The notes under the pieces are model-generated. The model had not been told where the DNA came from. It worked only from the letters and a program-made list of their open reading frames with translations, and did no database searches. Source: Erythrophleum ivorense (Eukaryota; Streptophyta; Magnoliopsida; Fabales; Fabaceae). From it: DNA of 64,000 bases. Made by a program: the position numbers and the translations under genes. Below, one piece after another: positions 10,189 to 21,812 of this stretch (position 1 is the stretch's first letter; each line of letters begins with the position of its first letter). The DNA is taken from positions 62,001 through 126,000 of the forward strand of contig JAIUCV010000662.1 of the NCBI GenBank assembly GCA_026724425.1, read 5' to 3'.

Positions 10189-11279
10189 TGATATATGATA
10201 TTAAAGATATCTAACTATTCTTTAGCCAAAAAAAAAAAATCCAACCATTCATATCTTATATGATCAGATGTTTATCTAATATTTTATAAATCGCAATTAT
10301 TTTTTATTATTAATTATAATTTAAAATTTGTAATTGCATCTTTATAATTTAAATTTTTCTTAGTTTAATTCCTAATATGTTAAATTTTTATAAATATACT
10401 ATTGAATTGTACTAATAACTAATTATATAATATATTTTAGGATATTGAATATGTGTAATTTTTTTAAAAAATAAAAATAAAATTACATGTATAATGACCC
10501 ATTGTTATGAAGTTGCTCCTTTCTGCGATGGGTGAGAAGTGACCAAAGTGAGAGAAGGAAAGTTGAAGGATGGGAACCATAGAAGAAGAAAGTAGAAACA
10601 AATATATGATGGAGGCAGTTAAGCTGACGCTCATTGATTGGGATTATCCAAATTAGACATGCGAGGAAATGCGTTTATGGTTGGACAAAATAAAGTTTCG
10701 TCATAAACAATGCATCATTCAATCTTTCTGACTTAAATTCCATTTTAGCTTCAAACTATAACAATTCTGGTTTCTCATTTGATAAGTTTTTGCTTTAAGT
10801 TGCTTAATGTGGGGCATTTTTGCTTCCTTTGCCAAACCTTGCATTCTAATTGAAAAGCTAATAGGCTAATCATGGGTCTAGTTAGATAAACTTCTAAAAC
10901 AGAACTCTAAAAAAATTAATCAAAAGTCGACTAAACTGATAAAAATATAGTAAAATCGATAAGAACAGACCAAATTGGAGGGTTCAAAATAATTGAACTC
11001 CAGGCCATAGCTTTGATCACCCATCGACCCAGTCCAAGCAATCTGCAATATTGGTTTATTTATTGATAGAGATTTCGCTCTTCTTTCACTTTATGCATAT
11101 GGGACAAGAAAATAATAGGCAAACTCTGCTCCTCACGTTCACTTATGAAAGAAAGGTAAAAACAGCTCTGGCTCGCTTACTCTGTAATCCAGAGCCTGAC
11201 CTTCGTACTCTGGCTCCCCTACTCTGTAATCCAATTCCTACGCACTCCATAGCTGCATCCTTCATTAAAGACAACTCTT

Positions 11280-11498
11280 TTACCTGTCCAAAGCCAACTT
11301 AACCATCCCTAATACATAGACATCACTTTTTCTAATCAAAACGTTTAGTACATAGTACTCTGGGTCTATGTACCCAATTGATCCTACTTCTTTTGTGGAT
11401 ATCATTTCTTGCTCTGAATTAGGACCCATCAATGGTAATATGAAATCTGAGACTTTGGCCTTCCAATTTGAGTCTAAAAACAGGATGGTAGTTATCAT
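11280..11498 (-). pseudogene. Receptor-like protein kinase fragment (unit B copy)
   Basis: The minus strand reads LDSNWKAKVSDFILPLMGP, then TKEVGSIGYIDPEYY and RKSDVYVLG. These are kinase subdomains VII-IX of a receptor-like kinase, most like the CRINKLY4-related (CCR) group, whose members have DFGLS, GYIDPEYY and TxKSDVYxxGVV. The metal-binding DFG is DFI here, and the flanking catalytic loop and C-lobe are missing or unreadable. It is a relic present in both duplication units (other copy at 6300-6480), so it predates the duplication. Confidence 0.7.
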
Positions 11499-12481
11499 TG
11501 CAAGAAAAATTCTGTTCCTTCATTAGAAGATGATCACCTTCTGAAAATCACTTGAGCCTGACAATGAGCAGGCTTTAATGAATGAACTGAAGCTGTCTCT
11601 TACAACAAGCGCATCTGATTAACGGCAACATGTTACGAATTTCACAGCAACAAGGAAGTGGATGAAGTAAGTGGACAAGGGCTAATCCTATATATTAGAT
11701 AGAACATGTGTCTTCCCCTCTTCAGATCAAAGAGATTTCATTATCATCCATATTGGCCTCTGTCTCTCAAATTCTGCTGTATTATGTTTGCATTATCCAT
11801 ACTATAGAGACACGGGGAGGTTTATTATATGTTTGCATCCAAATTATGTTAACATTTGCATTGTTAAATGGTATACTAGAATCACGATTTTTTGCTCCTC
11901 TTCATAGGCGAAACTGCTATTATTTATTTTATCATATTTTTAATATGTAAAATTAAAAATACATATATTTAATTATTATTAATTTGATGATGGTCAAATG
12001 AACTAATAATTTTATTAATTCAATGGACAATCTAATTTTAAATCCATTGATAAATATCCTGATAATATGTCAAAAAAGTCAGAATCTTTCAGTTTGAACT
12101 TCATCAACAATTTTTATTATAACCTCTAAAGAAGCATTATGCCTTGCGAGTTCTTCTTAATTCTTTGGAATTGTTATGGTTCTGTCTCTAATTTTGAACT
12201 GAGAAAACTCATTGATGAAAGTTACTTATAGTTCAAAGCTCCGATCGTAAACAAAGGTAGGGTTCTTCTTGCTAATCTCTGAATATTCAGAGAAAATGCA
12301 AGGAAGGAGATGAAGATAAGATGCTTATACCAGATAATGACTAATTAATATATCACTAATAAGATTACAAGAAATGAACGAGTTCCGCTAAAGGAAGATT
12401 CTTATTATGAGAACTACAAAGAATACAATGGAAAAACAAAGGAATAATCAAATTAAAGACAATAACAAACAAACTCAAAAT

Positions 12482-13396
12482 TTAAAAGCAACAATCCAGG
12501 ACCCAGCAGCAACAAATAGCAGCACAACTGCAAAGAAACAAAACAAAGTTAATCAAGTGCTTAGTTTGAAAAAGCAATAGGAATTCATGAAATGAAAACT
12601 AGAGAGAGATTTTAGAACATGAGGTTTGTTCCTACGTTTAAATTTTTGTTCTGTTGTGTAAAGAAAGGAAAAAAAAGAAAAAAAAAAAGAGATTTTGGAT
12701 ATGAACTTACCATCCCTTCCAGAAGCCATCACCCCTGCTTGTGGTTTGAGCAGGAACACTTTGTTGGGGGTAACCAGAAGCATCCTTGGTGGGATACCCC
12801 ATTGGTGGTGGGCCGCTCACATATGGAGCTTGATCAGCTGCTGCTGGATATGCAGTCACTGGTGGAGGATATGGTACTGCACCCACCATATCAATTAATC
12901 CCAATTAGAAACATATAGTCATACTTAAAAGATAGTTCATAGAAAATTTCCATTTTATTTTGTTGAAAAAATCACTCGACGCATGCGTGGTTTATATAGG
13001 TATTTTGATATTATTTTCTCACGTATCATTTTAAAGGTTGTAATGTGATTACATAAAGAAAGACATGAATCCTTTGCAATACCAGATTTGTCCAGCACTG
13101 CAAAGAATTTATTATCGATTACATAATATATAGCATATGAGATACCATATCTGATATCACATTCCACAAATTGCTAGCATAGATACTCAAAATCTTTTAG
13201 TATCTCAAATAACAGTGCATCAAACACATCTTTATATGAGCATGGATCCTCTGAAATATTTCAGGGATGAAGTGAGGAGAGAGAAAGAGAGAGGAAGGTG
13301 GACCCCTTACTTCACCTGATGTATTTCAGGTGATCCCATTGAGTCTTTTTATATAGCTGAGAGAAACTTACAAGGAGCTTGATCGTAGTGACTCAT
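12482..13396 (-). CDS. CYSTM-family small cysteine-rich transmembrane protein (copy 4)
   Basis: Exons 13,372-13,396, 12,711-12,876 and 12,482-12,527; GT-AG introns; 237 nt, 78 residues. It starts MSHYDQAPL. The middle reads LPYPPPVTAYPAAADQAPYV, GPPPMGYPTKDASGYPQQ and TTSRGDGFWKG, and the end is C-CAAICCCWVLDCCF. It is the tandem sister of copy 3, with few amino-acid changes. Intron 1 is 495 bp because of a MITE insertion (13,238-13,347); the rest of the intron matches copy 3. The promoter is conserved (TATATATA 13,531-13,538; CGCG at 13,601-13,604 and 13,613-13,616). It is likely a functional plasma-membrane stress peptide; which stress is unknown. Confidence 0.85.
13238..13347. mobile_element. 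Foldback MITE, ~110 bp, in intron 1 of CYSTM copy 4
   Basis: The terminal inverted repeats pair CATGGATCCTCTGAAATAT on the left with the complement of the right end CAATGGGATCACCTGAAATA. The flanks are tttatat on the left (13,231-13,237) and tttatat on the right (13,348-13,354). The paralogous intron of copy 3 reads straight through (cacatctttatatatagctg, ~8838-8857), so this is an insertion after duplication. Confidence 0.75.
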
Positions 13397-13530
13397 GGTT
13401 AATGGATGATGAAGTTGATGATGTTTTGAATGAAGTGTGAAAGCAGAGGCAGAGATGAAAGAGAGATGATGATGATGATGATTACGAAGGAGGATGTGAA
13501 TGAGATTGGGAAGCATTGGAACGCAGCAGA

Positions 13531-13616
13531 TATATATAGGTTCGTGGGTGGCTTAAGCCTTAAGGTACTTTAATCGAAGGTTCCAATTATGAGGTGTCGG
13601 CGCGTGTGAAAACGCG
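13531..13616 (-). promoter_or_regulatory. CYSTM copy 4 core promoter: TATA box and paired CGCG boxes
   Basis: TATATATA at 13,531-13,538, and CGCG motifs at 13,601-13,604 and 13,613-13,616, matching the copy-3 layout base for base over most of the block. Candidate CAMTA-responsive promoter by motif only. Confidence 0.6.
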
Positions 13617-13995
13617 TGGCAGACTGAGCGGGGAGAATGCAGATTCGCGGAAGTGAAATAAAAGTCAATTTTGCTTCCGAGGGTGAAAACTCGCAGGCGT
13701 ACGTTTCTATTTTCCAATATATCGTAATTGATTTTGTGAACCTTTCTAATATCCTAAATAAATTTAAGAAGCACATGGGATATTAATATAAACATATGAC
13801 GCGACTCGAACTCCATGACACCTCATGTAAATATATTTGTTATATGTATTGTATTCAAATTGTATTATCTTAAAATTTTTATTAATGATATAATTTACCT
13901 TGAACTATTATCTTATATTCAAATTACTCATGTATAACTCAAAAACTTAGGAAAAATTTTAATTATTGCTTCAAGATAAAGATTTTAATCTCTCC

Positions 13996-14032
<37 letters not shown>

Positions 14033-14033
14033 T
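13996..14033. repeat. (ATT)n microsatellite
   Basis: About twelve TTA/ATT units. The matching place in unit A (about 9449-9465) has a much shorter ATT stretch, so the expansion is younger than the duplication. Confidence 0.85.
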
Positions 14034-14471
14034 TGGTTGCCTCTCTTTTTTATATTTGGGTCATCCATGTAATAAGTCATATTTGGCACATGTGTAAGTT
14101 GAATAAGTAATGATTTTTATTTTAACACACATTTGTGTACATATCAGACGTGAATCGACAGTACATTCTTGCTAGACATGTGTTTGACATGTGACATATT
14201 TTGCAAAAAGTTCTATGCATAATTACGGTAAGGAACTAGATATACATTTTTTAGTAACTAAAGATGATACTCTAACATTGGATAATGCGCTAATAATATA
14301 CTTGAGATTTTGTTTTATCCTCATACCTACATCTATAAATCTCATGACACCTTTGTTCCGCAAAATCCCCATATTTGTTTGTTCATTTGATCAGTTCTTT
14401 AATATGAATAATCTTTTATTTTATTTATAATAAGTGAGCTTTCAACCTTGTTAATTAACACCTTCCACGCA

Positions 14472-15172
14472 TAAACCACTTTAGCAATTGGTAAGTTTCA
14501 ATAACCAATATACGAGTAATGTTTCTTTTCATCTAATTTATATAATCATTAAAAATAAATATTCAGGGGGTCTTTTTAACTCTTGGGCACATAAGCCCAT
14601 CTCATAATGAAATGCAGTCATGATTAAATCGGACCGCAGAGCATAATACATGGTGAGCACTACATTTGTTCTGAAACTAAAAGAACATATTCATTTCAAT
14701 CTTGAAGCACTATTAATTTTATAAAACTTTAATTAGTATGTATAGTCAAATTGCTAATTCTCATGACTTCAAGGAATGTTTAAGAAGATTCTAACTTTAT
14801 AAACACTTGATCACATTACAGAGTGAGGAATACAAGTAAGATACCACATCATCTAACAAGCTTGAGGATTTCCTACATTAAAAAAAAAAAAATCAATGAC
14901 TTTGATCTGATTATTTCCAATGCTCAGCTCAAAAATTGAAAACTGAGTATTCTGTACTTGGAAACTAGGTCCAAATCTCATTGGAACATCTGGGGTAGGA
15001 GTCATGCATGAGAGGGTAATAGGCTAAATATAACTTTGTAGCCCCCAATCTGATCATGAGAGGGAAAAAGAATTGAACTAGTTTTCTTTCATTGTTGTGA
15101 TTTTAGTATCCATCATCAGTCTCATGAGCTAAAGGTTTTTCTTAGTAAAAGATTCAAAATGTATCATTACCG
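14472..15172. other. Gene-free stretch between CYSTM unit B and the CYSTM remnant
   Basis: No coding region. Around 15,030-15,160 it resembles the 3' flank of the RLP loci (shared 'tgatcatgagag', 'catgagctaaaggtttttctt' with ~16,080-16,190 and ~25,730-25,820), suggesting the two gene clusters share duplicated flanks. Confidence 0.4.
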
Positions 15173-15340
15173 AAATTACAAGAAAGGAAAAAGCTCCTTT
15201 ACATGAAGATTTTTAATTATTCGGAAAATGGGGGGAGGTGTGTGAAAAGTAAAAACACGCGGGAGACTATAGGAGACAAAATGTGGTCCGAGTACAAACT
15301 AAAACTCATTTTTGCTTCGAGATTTTCAAAACATGCAGGC
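15173..15340 (-). pseudogene. CYSTM unit remnant with gene body deleted
   Basis: Positions 15,173-15,228 match the 3' flank of the CYSTM genes (gaaattacaagaaagg, compare 3,713 and 7,966). From about 15,230 the sequence matches the CYSTM promoter block (gtgtgaaaag...acacgcgggag...gacaaaatgtggtc, compare 4,855-4,915), running to 'tttgcttcgag'. The three exons between them are absent, so one deletion removed the gene and left both flanks. Confidence 0.6.
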
Positions 15341-16167
15341 GTACGTTTTTAAAATGTCAAATTGATTTGTAAACCTTTCTAGCTAAGAGGAAATTATATG
15401 ATCTATACATCAATTATTTGATTTTTAAATTTTAAAATATACAATTTATAATATATAAGATACATGTTTCAATTATTTGATCCTATTTTTTTAAAAAAGA
15501 ATTTAACTCACTACTCATTAATCTATTCATTAATCATTATCGATACAAACTTTAAAAATTAGAGAATGGTGAGTCTAAAACTTTTGAGGATTGAATCACG
15601 TATTTTTAAGATTTAAAGGTCAAATAATTAAAATATGTGTCTTTTAAAAAATGAATCAAATATTTGTAAGATTTAAAAACAAACTAACTGAAGCAAGTAT
15701 AAGGACCAAAAAAATATACTTTCTCTTCTAATTCATATCCTGAAAATTAATGTCTTCACTCTAATAATGATTTAACGTCTTCACTCTAACAAAAATGACT
15801 TTGATTATTTCCAAGGGTTTAACTTAAAACTGAGAACATTCTGTCTTGAAAGAAACAGAGAAATTGTTAGAAACGATATAGTAAACAGACAGTTGGGTGG
15901 AAAAAATTAATAAAAGCTCATAATCTTGAGCGTGTCAACCTTACGATCAAAATAGTTAAAATAAGTTCTTTATTGGACGATTGATTGTATCATCAATTGT
16001 TACATTATATGTGTTGTAAGTAACTCTTTTACAACATAGAATAGGACAAAGTAATAGGTTGAATATTACAGTATAATTTCTACTCTGATCATGAGAAGAA
16101 CTAAATTAACTTTATTTTTTTTTTTTGGGTAATTCTAGAGTTCACTACCAGTCATATGATCATAATC
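15341..16167. other. 3' flank of RLP copy 1
   Basis: No gene. Positions 15,497-15,840 align with 24,600-24,915, the equivalent flank of RLP copy 2, marking the 3' side of the RLP duplication unit. Confidence 0.6.
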
Positions 16168-18921
16168 TCATAAACTAAATTTTTCTTTCTTACCTCTTAC
16201 CCATACAAATGACTTGACAATTAAGTAGGAGTTGAAATAAAGAAAGATGATGATACCTAAAAAAGCAACACCAAATGTTCCTGCAAAACTCCACAAGAAG
16301 GTGTCTCGGAAGTCGTCTTCTTCCAAATGAGAAGGTAGTTTGTTTTTCCTTGTTGTTTTATCAATGGATGAGCAATTCTGTTGCAAAGGTGGCCCACAGA
16401 GAAAAGGGTTCCCCTTATAACTACTTGGTTCAAAAGTTGCAAATTGGTTTTTCATGTCAGGCATAATCCCAGATAGGTTATTGTAAGCCACAGAGAAGAT
16501 AGACAAGACGTGCAACTCTATTAGTTGTCTAGGAATGTGGCCTATCAATTTGTTGTGTGAAAGATCTAAGCTTTCTATTTGCTTAAGGTTGAAAAATGTT
16601 TCTGGAATAGGTTCTGTCAATTGGTTGTTTGACAAATTTAATGTATGAATAATGCTCAGGTATCCAATTTGTGAAGGGATTTCCCCTGTCAATTGATTGT
16701 TTGAGAGATCCAGACCACTCATGAAGTCTAAACTATTTCCCTTGTAAGATTCATACCTTCTTTTTGACATGAAGTCTACTTCTTGTTCCTTGTACCATGC
16801 AAAATCCTGCTTGTTTTCACCTTGAGTAAATTCATCGATTGTAGAGTTAAACTCATACTCTGGGGTGCTTATAATCCAGGGGACAACAAATTTTCCTATT
16901 ATGGTTCCACCCAATGCATCCCTCCTTCCAAATGTGATGTTATTCAAGCAATATGGTATCCCTCTAGAAAGCCTATTCTGAGAAAGATCCAATATGCTTA
17001 TGTTCTTGAGTTGACATAAATCAATAGGAATGGAACCTTTAAGTTTGTTTTCCTTCAAGATGAGGACCCTTAAATTCAAAAATGAATTCAACCACCTCAA
17101 AACTTGACCTGAAAATCTGTTATTCATCAAATCCAAAGTTAATAATAAGGGGGATTTGGCCAAAATGGAAGGTATGGTTCCCATGAAATGGTTGCTTTGC
17201 AAATGCAAGTACCTCAACAACGGCATTTGTAGACAAGTTGGCAAAGTGCCATTGAACCTATTTTGAGAAAGGTCTAGATATGTAAGTTCACTTAAATTGC
17301 AAAAGCTTTCTGGTATTGGACCTGCCAAAGAATTTTGGGACAAAATGAGATAACTCAAATGCTAAAAGTTTCTAATCCAACTAGGTATTTCACCAAATAG
17401 TTGGTTGGCACTTAAATCCAATATTCTTAACTCTGAACTATTAATGATGCCATTTGGTACTTTTCCTTTAAACTTATTGTTGTTGAGATTCACAAACAAC
17501 AAATGTGTGAAATTTGATCTTATGGGCAAACATGGACCACTCAAGTTGTTGTTTGACAACTTCAGATACCTCAAGTCATTGCTACCCTTACCAAACTCTT
17601 GTGGCAAGTCCTCAGATAAATTGTTATTTGACAAGTCTAGATCATTCAATTGTTTCATGTTGCCTAGTGAAGTTGGAAAACCACCCAGTAATGAACTTGA
17701 AGACATGTTCAGAGAAATCAAGTTGGGAAAGACAGAGCCAATATGAGAAGGGATTTCACCTTTAATGGGGTTAGAGGAAACGTCAAAAAATTGCAAATGA
17801 CGAAATTTTAAGGTAGAATTGAGCTCAAGGGGACTAGTCAAGAAGTTGTGGCTGAGATCAATTAAATCCAATTTGGTGTTATTTGCTAAAACCCAACTTG
17901 GGAAACTTCCTAAAATGTTAGAATAGCCAAGATCTAGAAGTCTCATGTCATATTGATAAAGAAGAAAGGTGGGTATTTTGTTATTGCTTGCTTCATTCAG
18001 AGTGCAATTGAAGATGCTAAAAATCTTCAATTGGAATGATGGGAGAAATGGGGGATTCTCAGTTTCAACCTTAAGATTGGTGTTAGAGCATGAAATTCCA
18101 AAGACTTGAAGGTTGGAGTGGTTGGCAAGGAAGGAGAGTGAAAGTGAGCCACTGAAATTGTTGTCCAAAAGAGAAATGTATGCTAGGGACTTGAGAGTAT
18201 AAAAAAATGAGTAAGGTAGAGTTGCTTCAAAACCATTCTCTAAAATATCAAGGACACGGAGAGATGTCAAATTGTTGAGGCATGGAGGAAGGTGCCCCTC
18301 AAACTCATTGTAGCTAAGATCCAATACTTCAAGATTCTTTAGAGTGCATAAGCCTCCTGCAAAATATGGCTTTTTTTTACCGCATTCATTTAATCAGAAT
18401 TATTAAGTGATAGTTTTTTAAAAATAAAACTTTAAGTAATAGCTTAAACTTTGAGAACTAGTATTTTATAGGAATTGGTGCTTGTGGGCAAAACCGGTTT
18501 GTGGGTATATGTTAGGCTTCACCTAATGAACATAGATTTAATATTTGGGGCAAATAAATTGAACGTAAACTCTAAATATTATGTCTATCAACTTTTTGGA
18601 TATATTTGAATAGAGGAGAATTCAATTAACAAAAGTTAATAATAATTGGAAGATATAAAGAAAAAGATATGGAAAGTGAACTTTTTATGATTTAAATAAA
18701 TATTTTTTCTTTCATTTCTAATTCATTCTCCTCCATTTAAACATATATATATATATATATATATATAAAGGAGAATTCAATTAAAAAAAGTTCATAATAA
18801 ATGGAAGACATAAAGAAATTGTAGGATAGAAGTAAAGCACCGAAAGATGGGATTTCTGTGAGTTGATTATCTCTTAATTTTAACTTTTGCAAGTTGTTCA
18901 ACCTAATTTGGCCAACAAGCC
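16168..18921 (-). pseudogene. LRR receptor-like protein, copy 1: 5'-truncated, with nonsense codon
   Basis: Main exon 16,168-18,356 (acceptor CAG at 18,357-18,359) and an upstream 81-bp LRR exon 18,841-18,921 (GLVGQIRLNNLQ... to EIPSFG). The main exon encodes about twenty leucine-rich repeats of the plant extracellular type (LxxLxLSxNxLxGxIP), a 'juxtamembrane' Cys block (GNPFLCGPPLQQNC), an acidic stretch (EEDD), one transmembrane helix (FAGTFGVAFLGIIIFLYF) and a short basic tail ending KEKFSL. There is no kinase domain, as expected for RLP immune receptors that signal through partner kinases. An in-frame TAG at 17,362-17,364 replaces the CAG of copy 2 (NF-Q-HLS). The signal-peptide exon and one middle exon are missing; homology to copy 2 stops at ~19,027. 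Likely non-functional. Confidence 0.85.
18357..18840. other. RLP copy 1 intron
   Basis: Matches the copy-2 intron from 28,022 to about 28,400, then jumps to sequence next to the 81-bp LRR exon. The copy-2 exon at 28,772-28,918 and ~2.4 kb of intron have no counterpart here. It contains an (AT)n tract at 18,746-18,768. Confidence 0.6.
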
Positions 18922-19020
18922 CTGATCCACAAACAAAATATGAGAAGAAATTAGTTACTCTTAATGTTAATCGGCAGAGAATTTTATATAAAATTCATAT
19001 ATTGAATGTCATTATTATCA

Positions 19021-19952
19021 CCTAAACTTTTCTATGAATAAATTGAAAAGTTTGAGCCAGCTAACCCACTATATTAGATAATATTTTTGAAAAAATCTTA
19101 AATTTTATCCAATTTTTTGCTTTAGCTTGATCAAATCCAATTACTTATGAATGAATTATTTGACCCATAATTAGGTATAGTTAACACTTGGTTAAGTGCC
19201 TTAAGTGTATGCCATTTTGCCTCCTTAAAGCAAGCTACCATATGTCCAAATTGCATATGTAAAAACAAATATAAAGTGCTAATGAAGTAACCAGCCAAAA
19301 AGTTGCAAGTAACATATCATTGTCTCTCCCTTTTTTCTAAATTTTTTTTTTGGGTTGGAGCTCACATTGGAATGTGCAGTAAATTGAATTATAATTAGTG
19401 GCTCCCTGCTTTGTCCTTGGGTCTCACATAACAATAATCATAAAAGCAGATGAAATCAAATAACTTTTCATGAAAGCTACATCTCCATCTGGTTGTGATG
19501 ATAATGTCCAAGTATTTAAAGTACCTAATTAAGGGGTTTATTCAATAGCAACCAACAAATATGTGTATTAATTAAATGAGATCTGTCCAAAGGGGGAATA
19601 AATAGTAGTTTTAAGTCTTATTAGTCATTACTCTTTATTAATTACTTTATATCTTGTGGATTTAGTGGATCTTAACTACAAACATTGTAATATTATATTT
19701 AACAATTATTTAAAATATGTTACGTTCTGACCTTTCTTAATAAGAAATATTATTTTAGTTATTGAAAAATACCCATTTTAATTATTAAGTCATTCTTTTT
19801 TTTTTCTTTTAGCAAACAAGTCATTCATGTTTTAAATTATCTCAATTTGATCTTGTGTATAGATATTCCATGCATCTTTAGTGACTCTCTCTGTGCACCC
19901 TAAATTAACGTGCAAGTTAGACCCCAACAAAAATTATGAAGTAAAACATTCA
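19021..19952. repeat. Dispersed ~0.9-kb repeat (paired with 51,970-52,866)
   Basis: High similarity over its full length in the same orientation, with identical runs such as 'aagcaagctaccatatgtcc' (19,229 and 52,179) and 'gatctgtccaaaggg'. No long ORF, no obvious terminal repeats. It starts exactly where RLP copy 1 stops matching RLP copy 2. Confidence 0.85.
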
Positions 19953-20157
19953 ACACAATAAATGGTTAACATTGACTACTGACCCTCACGCCAGTGGAAT
20001 CAATGGCATAATTAAAAGGAATTATTTTTTTTAAAAAAAAAAGAAGGACTCTATAAATTTGAAAAATAAAAACATAATACGGAGTTTGTAACTTGATCTT
20101 AAAAACACTAATTATATATTTTTAAAATTATTTTTATTATATATATATATTTCTTTT

Positions 20158-20192
<35 letters not shown>

Positions 20193-21127
20193 TTAAAAAG
20201 CCTCACATTCTTTCTATTTTAAACAATGATTTAAGTATATGGATTATAAAATTTAATTTTGTAACATTTCAAAATTGTTCCCAAAACTTAAATAAAAAAC
20301 AATTTTAAATATTACATATCCTTTCTATTTTATGCAATAGTTTAAGTGTAACTTAAATTTTTTTTTTAAACAAATAAAAACTCTTCTTATTGCTCAAATA
20401 GGGTGTAAATAAGTTAATATCTTAAATTGTCTACTAAATAGTCACATTTTAGTCCAATTTTTTTTCTAATATCCATAGTAACCAAAGTTTACAAATGAAG
20501 TATAACTTAAATCATGAGTGGCTGAAAGCTTGAAAATACAATTTCAACAAGATAGTAAACATTTTGAAGTAGTGCTATTAATGTTAAGATGAGAGAGGAT
20601 AATTGAATAAAACTTTTAGATATTCTTAACCATAACAATAATAAAATATTTTTTATTTGAGAGGAAATTGTTTTATTTTAAAATATTAATTACTAATCAT
20701 GATTATGCTTTGAAAGAAAATTTCTAATTTTTTATTTATTCTTCTTTCATAATTTAGAAACAATGTTTTATGTAAAAAATTATTTAAAAAGATGCTTTTA
20801 ATAAAAGAAAATTAAGTTTGCTCTCATATGTAAAAAAGAAAATGAGTGAAAGTTGAAATTTTAAATAAAAATTTCTAAATAAGTTTAAGAGTGAAGAATA
20901 AGGAATATAATAATAATTAAGCATAATAATAAATAAATAAAATATATTAAATTTTTTTGGTAAAAAATAATATTTAGTTAATTTTAATTTTTTTTCTTGA
21001 CCTTAAATATTATTTTGAAGAGCCATTTTGCCATTTGTACTTTACTTAATAAAATGCTTTTGTATTTTGCAGTGTGAAGATAAATTATTCTTGGTAAGCC
21101 TAAAATGTTATGGAACTTTCACTTTAA
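19953..21127. other. AT-rich gene-free stretch
   Basis: Poly-A/T tracts, (TA)n at 20,160-20,187 and degenerate sequence. I see no gene, RNA or defined mobile element. Confidence 0.5.
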
Positions 21128-21812
21128 GGCTGTTCATGGGCAGAGTTGGGGCAGACATTTAGTATGTCCAATGTCTGATCCGATTAAAATATTGAGTTTG
21201 TTTTTATGCCCGTAACTCAACTCGACCCAACCAAGCCTGATTTTATATTGGATTAAGATGGGTTAGGGTCGCCCATGCCTTTTTTTTACTTTATAAACTG
21301 ATACTTGTAATAAAAAAATATCTTTTTATATACTCATAGACATATACTTTAAAACAAATGGCTTTTAGAACCTTCATATTTTTATCAATAATAAAAAAAA
21401 TAGTTTGATATTATTAAGCAAAATATAAGTTATACTAATATAATTAACCTTAAATAAATATGTGTATTTTTATTATTTAACAAAAGAAATATCAGTAAGT
21501 ATGCACATCAATAATAAAAATAATTAAGAAATAGGGAGTTTAGGTAGGTAATAAAAGCTGCAATATGCAAAGAAAATCAGATGAAATAAAAATAAAAAAA
21601 TAAATATAAAATGATAAGATATTAATAACTAAAAAAAATAACTACTAGAGCGGGTTGGGCAAAAAATATCTTCATTCCTAGTTTGACCTGACCCAATATA
21701 ATTTTGTTTAGAATTCTACCTATTTTTATATTTTTAGTCTAATTTAATCCGTCTAACTTAATTAGGCCGAGTTAAGACGAGCCCAAGGTCTAATCCGTCT
21801 GTTTCACCCCAC
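21128..21812. mobile_element. Degenerate non-autonomous hAT-like element
   Basis: The left end (~21,128, ggctgttcatgggcagagtt) and right end (~21,740-21,812, 'gtctaacttaattaggccgag...gacgagcccaaggtctaatccgtctg...ccccactcc') carry inverted GGGTTGGG/CCCAACC-type subterminal motifs (gggttagggtcgcccatgcc near 21,264; gcgggttgggc at 21,650). The centre is AT-rich. The layout is that of the common plant elements whose ends read GGGTGTTCATGGG. I could not fix an exact target duplication. Confidence 0.5.

Larger units (their letters stand above)
10189..14471. repeat. Tandem duplication unit B containing CYSTM copy 4
   Basis: Collinear with 5176-9883. It lacks the hAT-like element of unit A (empty site 11,784-11,791), carries ~40 bp around 11,732-11,772 that are missing in unit A, and has a 110-bp foldback MITE of its own in intron 1 of the CYSTM gene (13,238-13,347). 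Confidence 0.8.
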
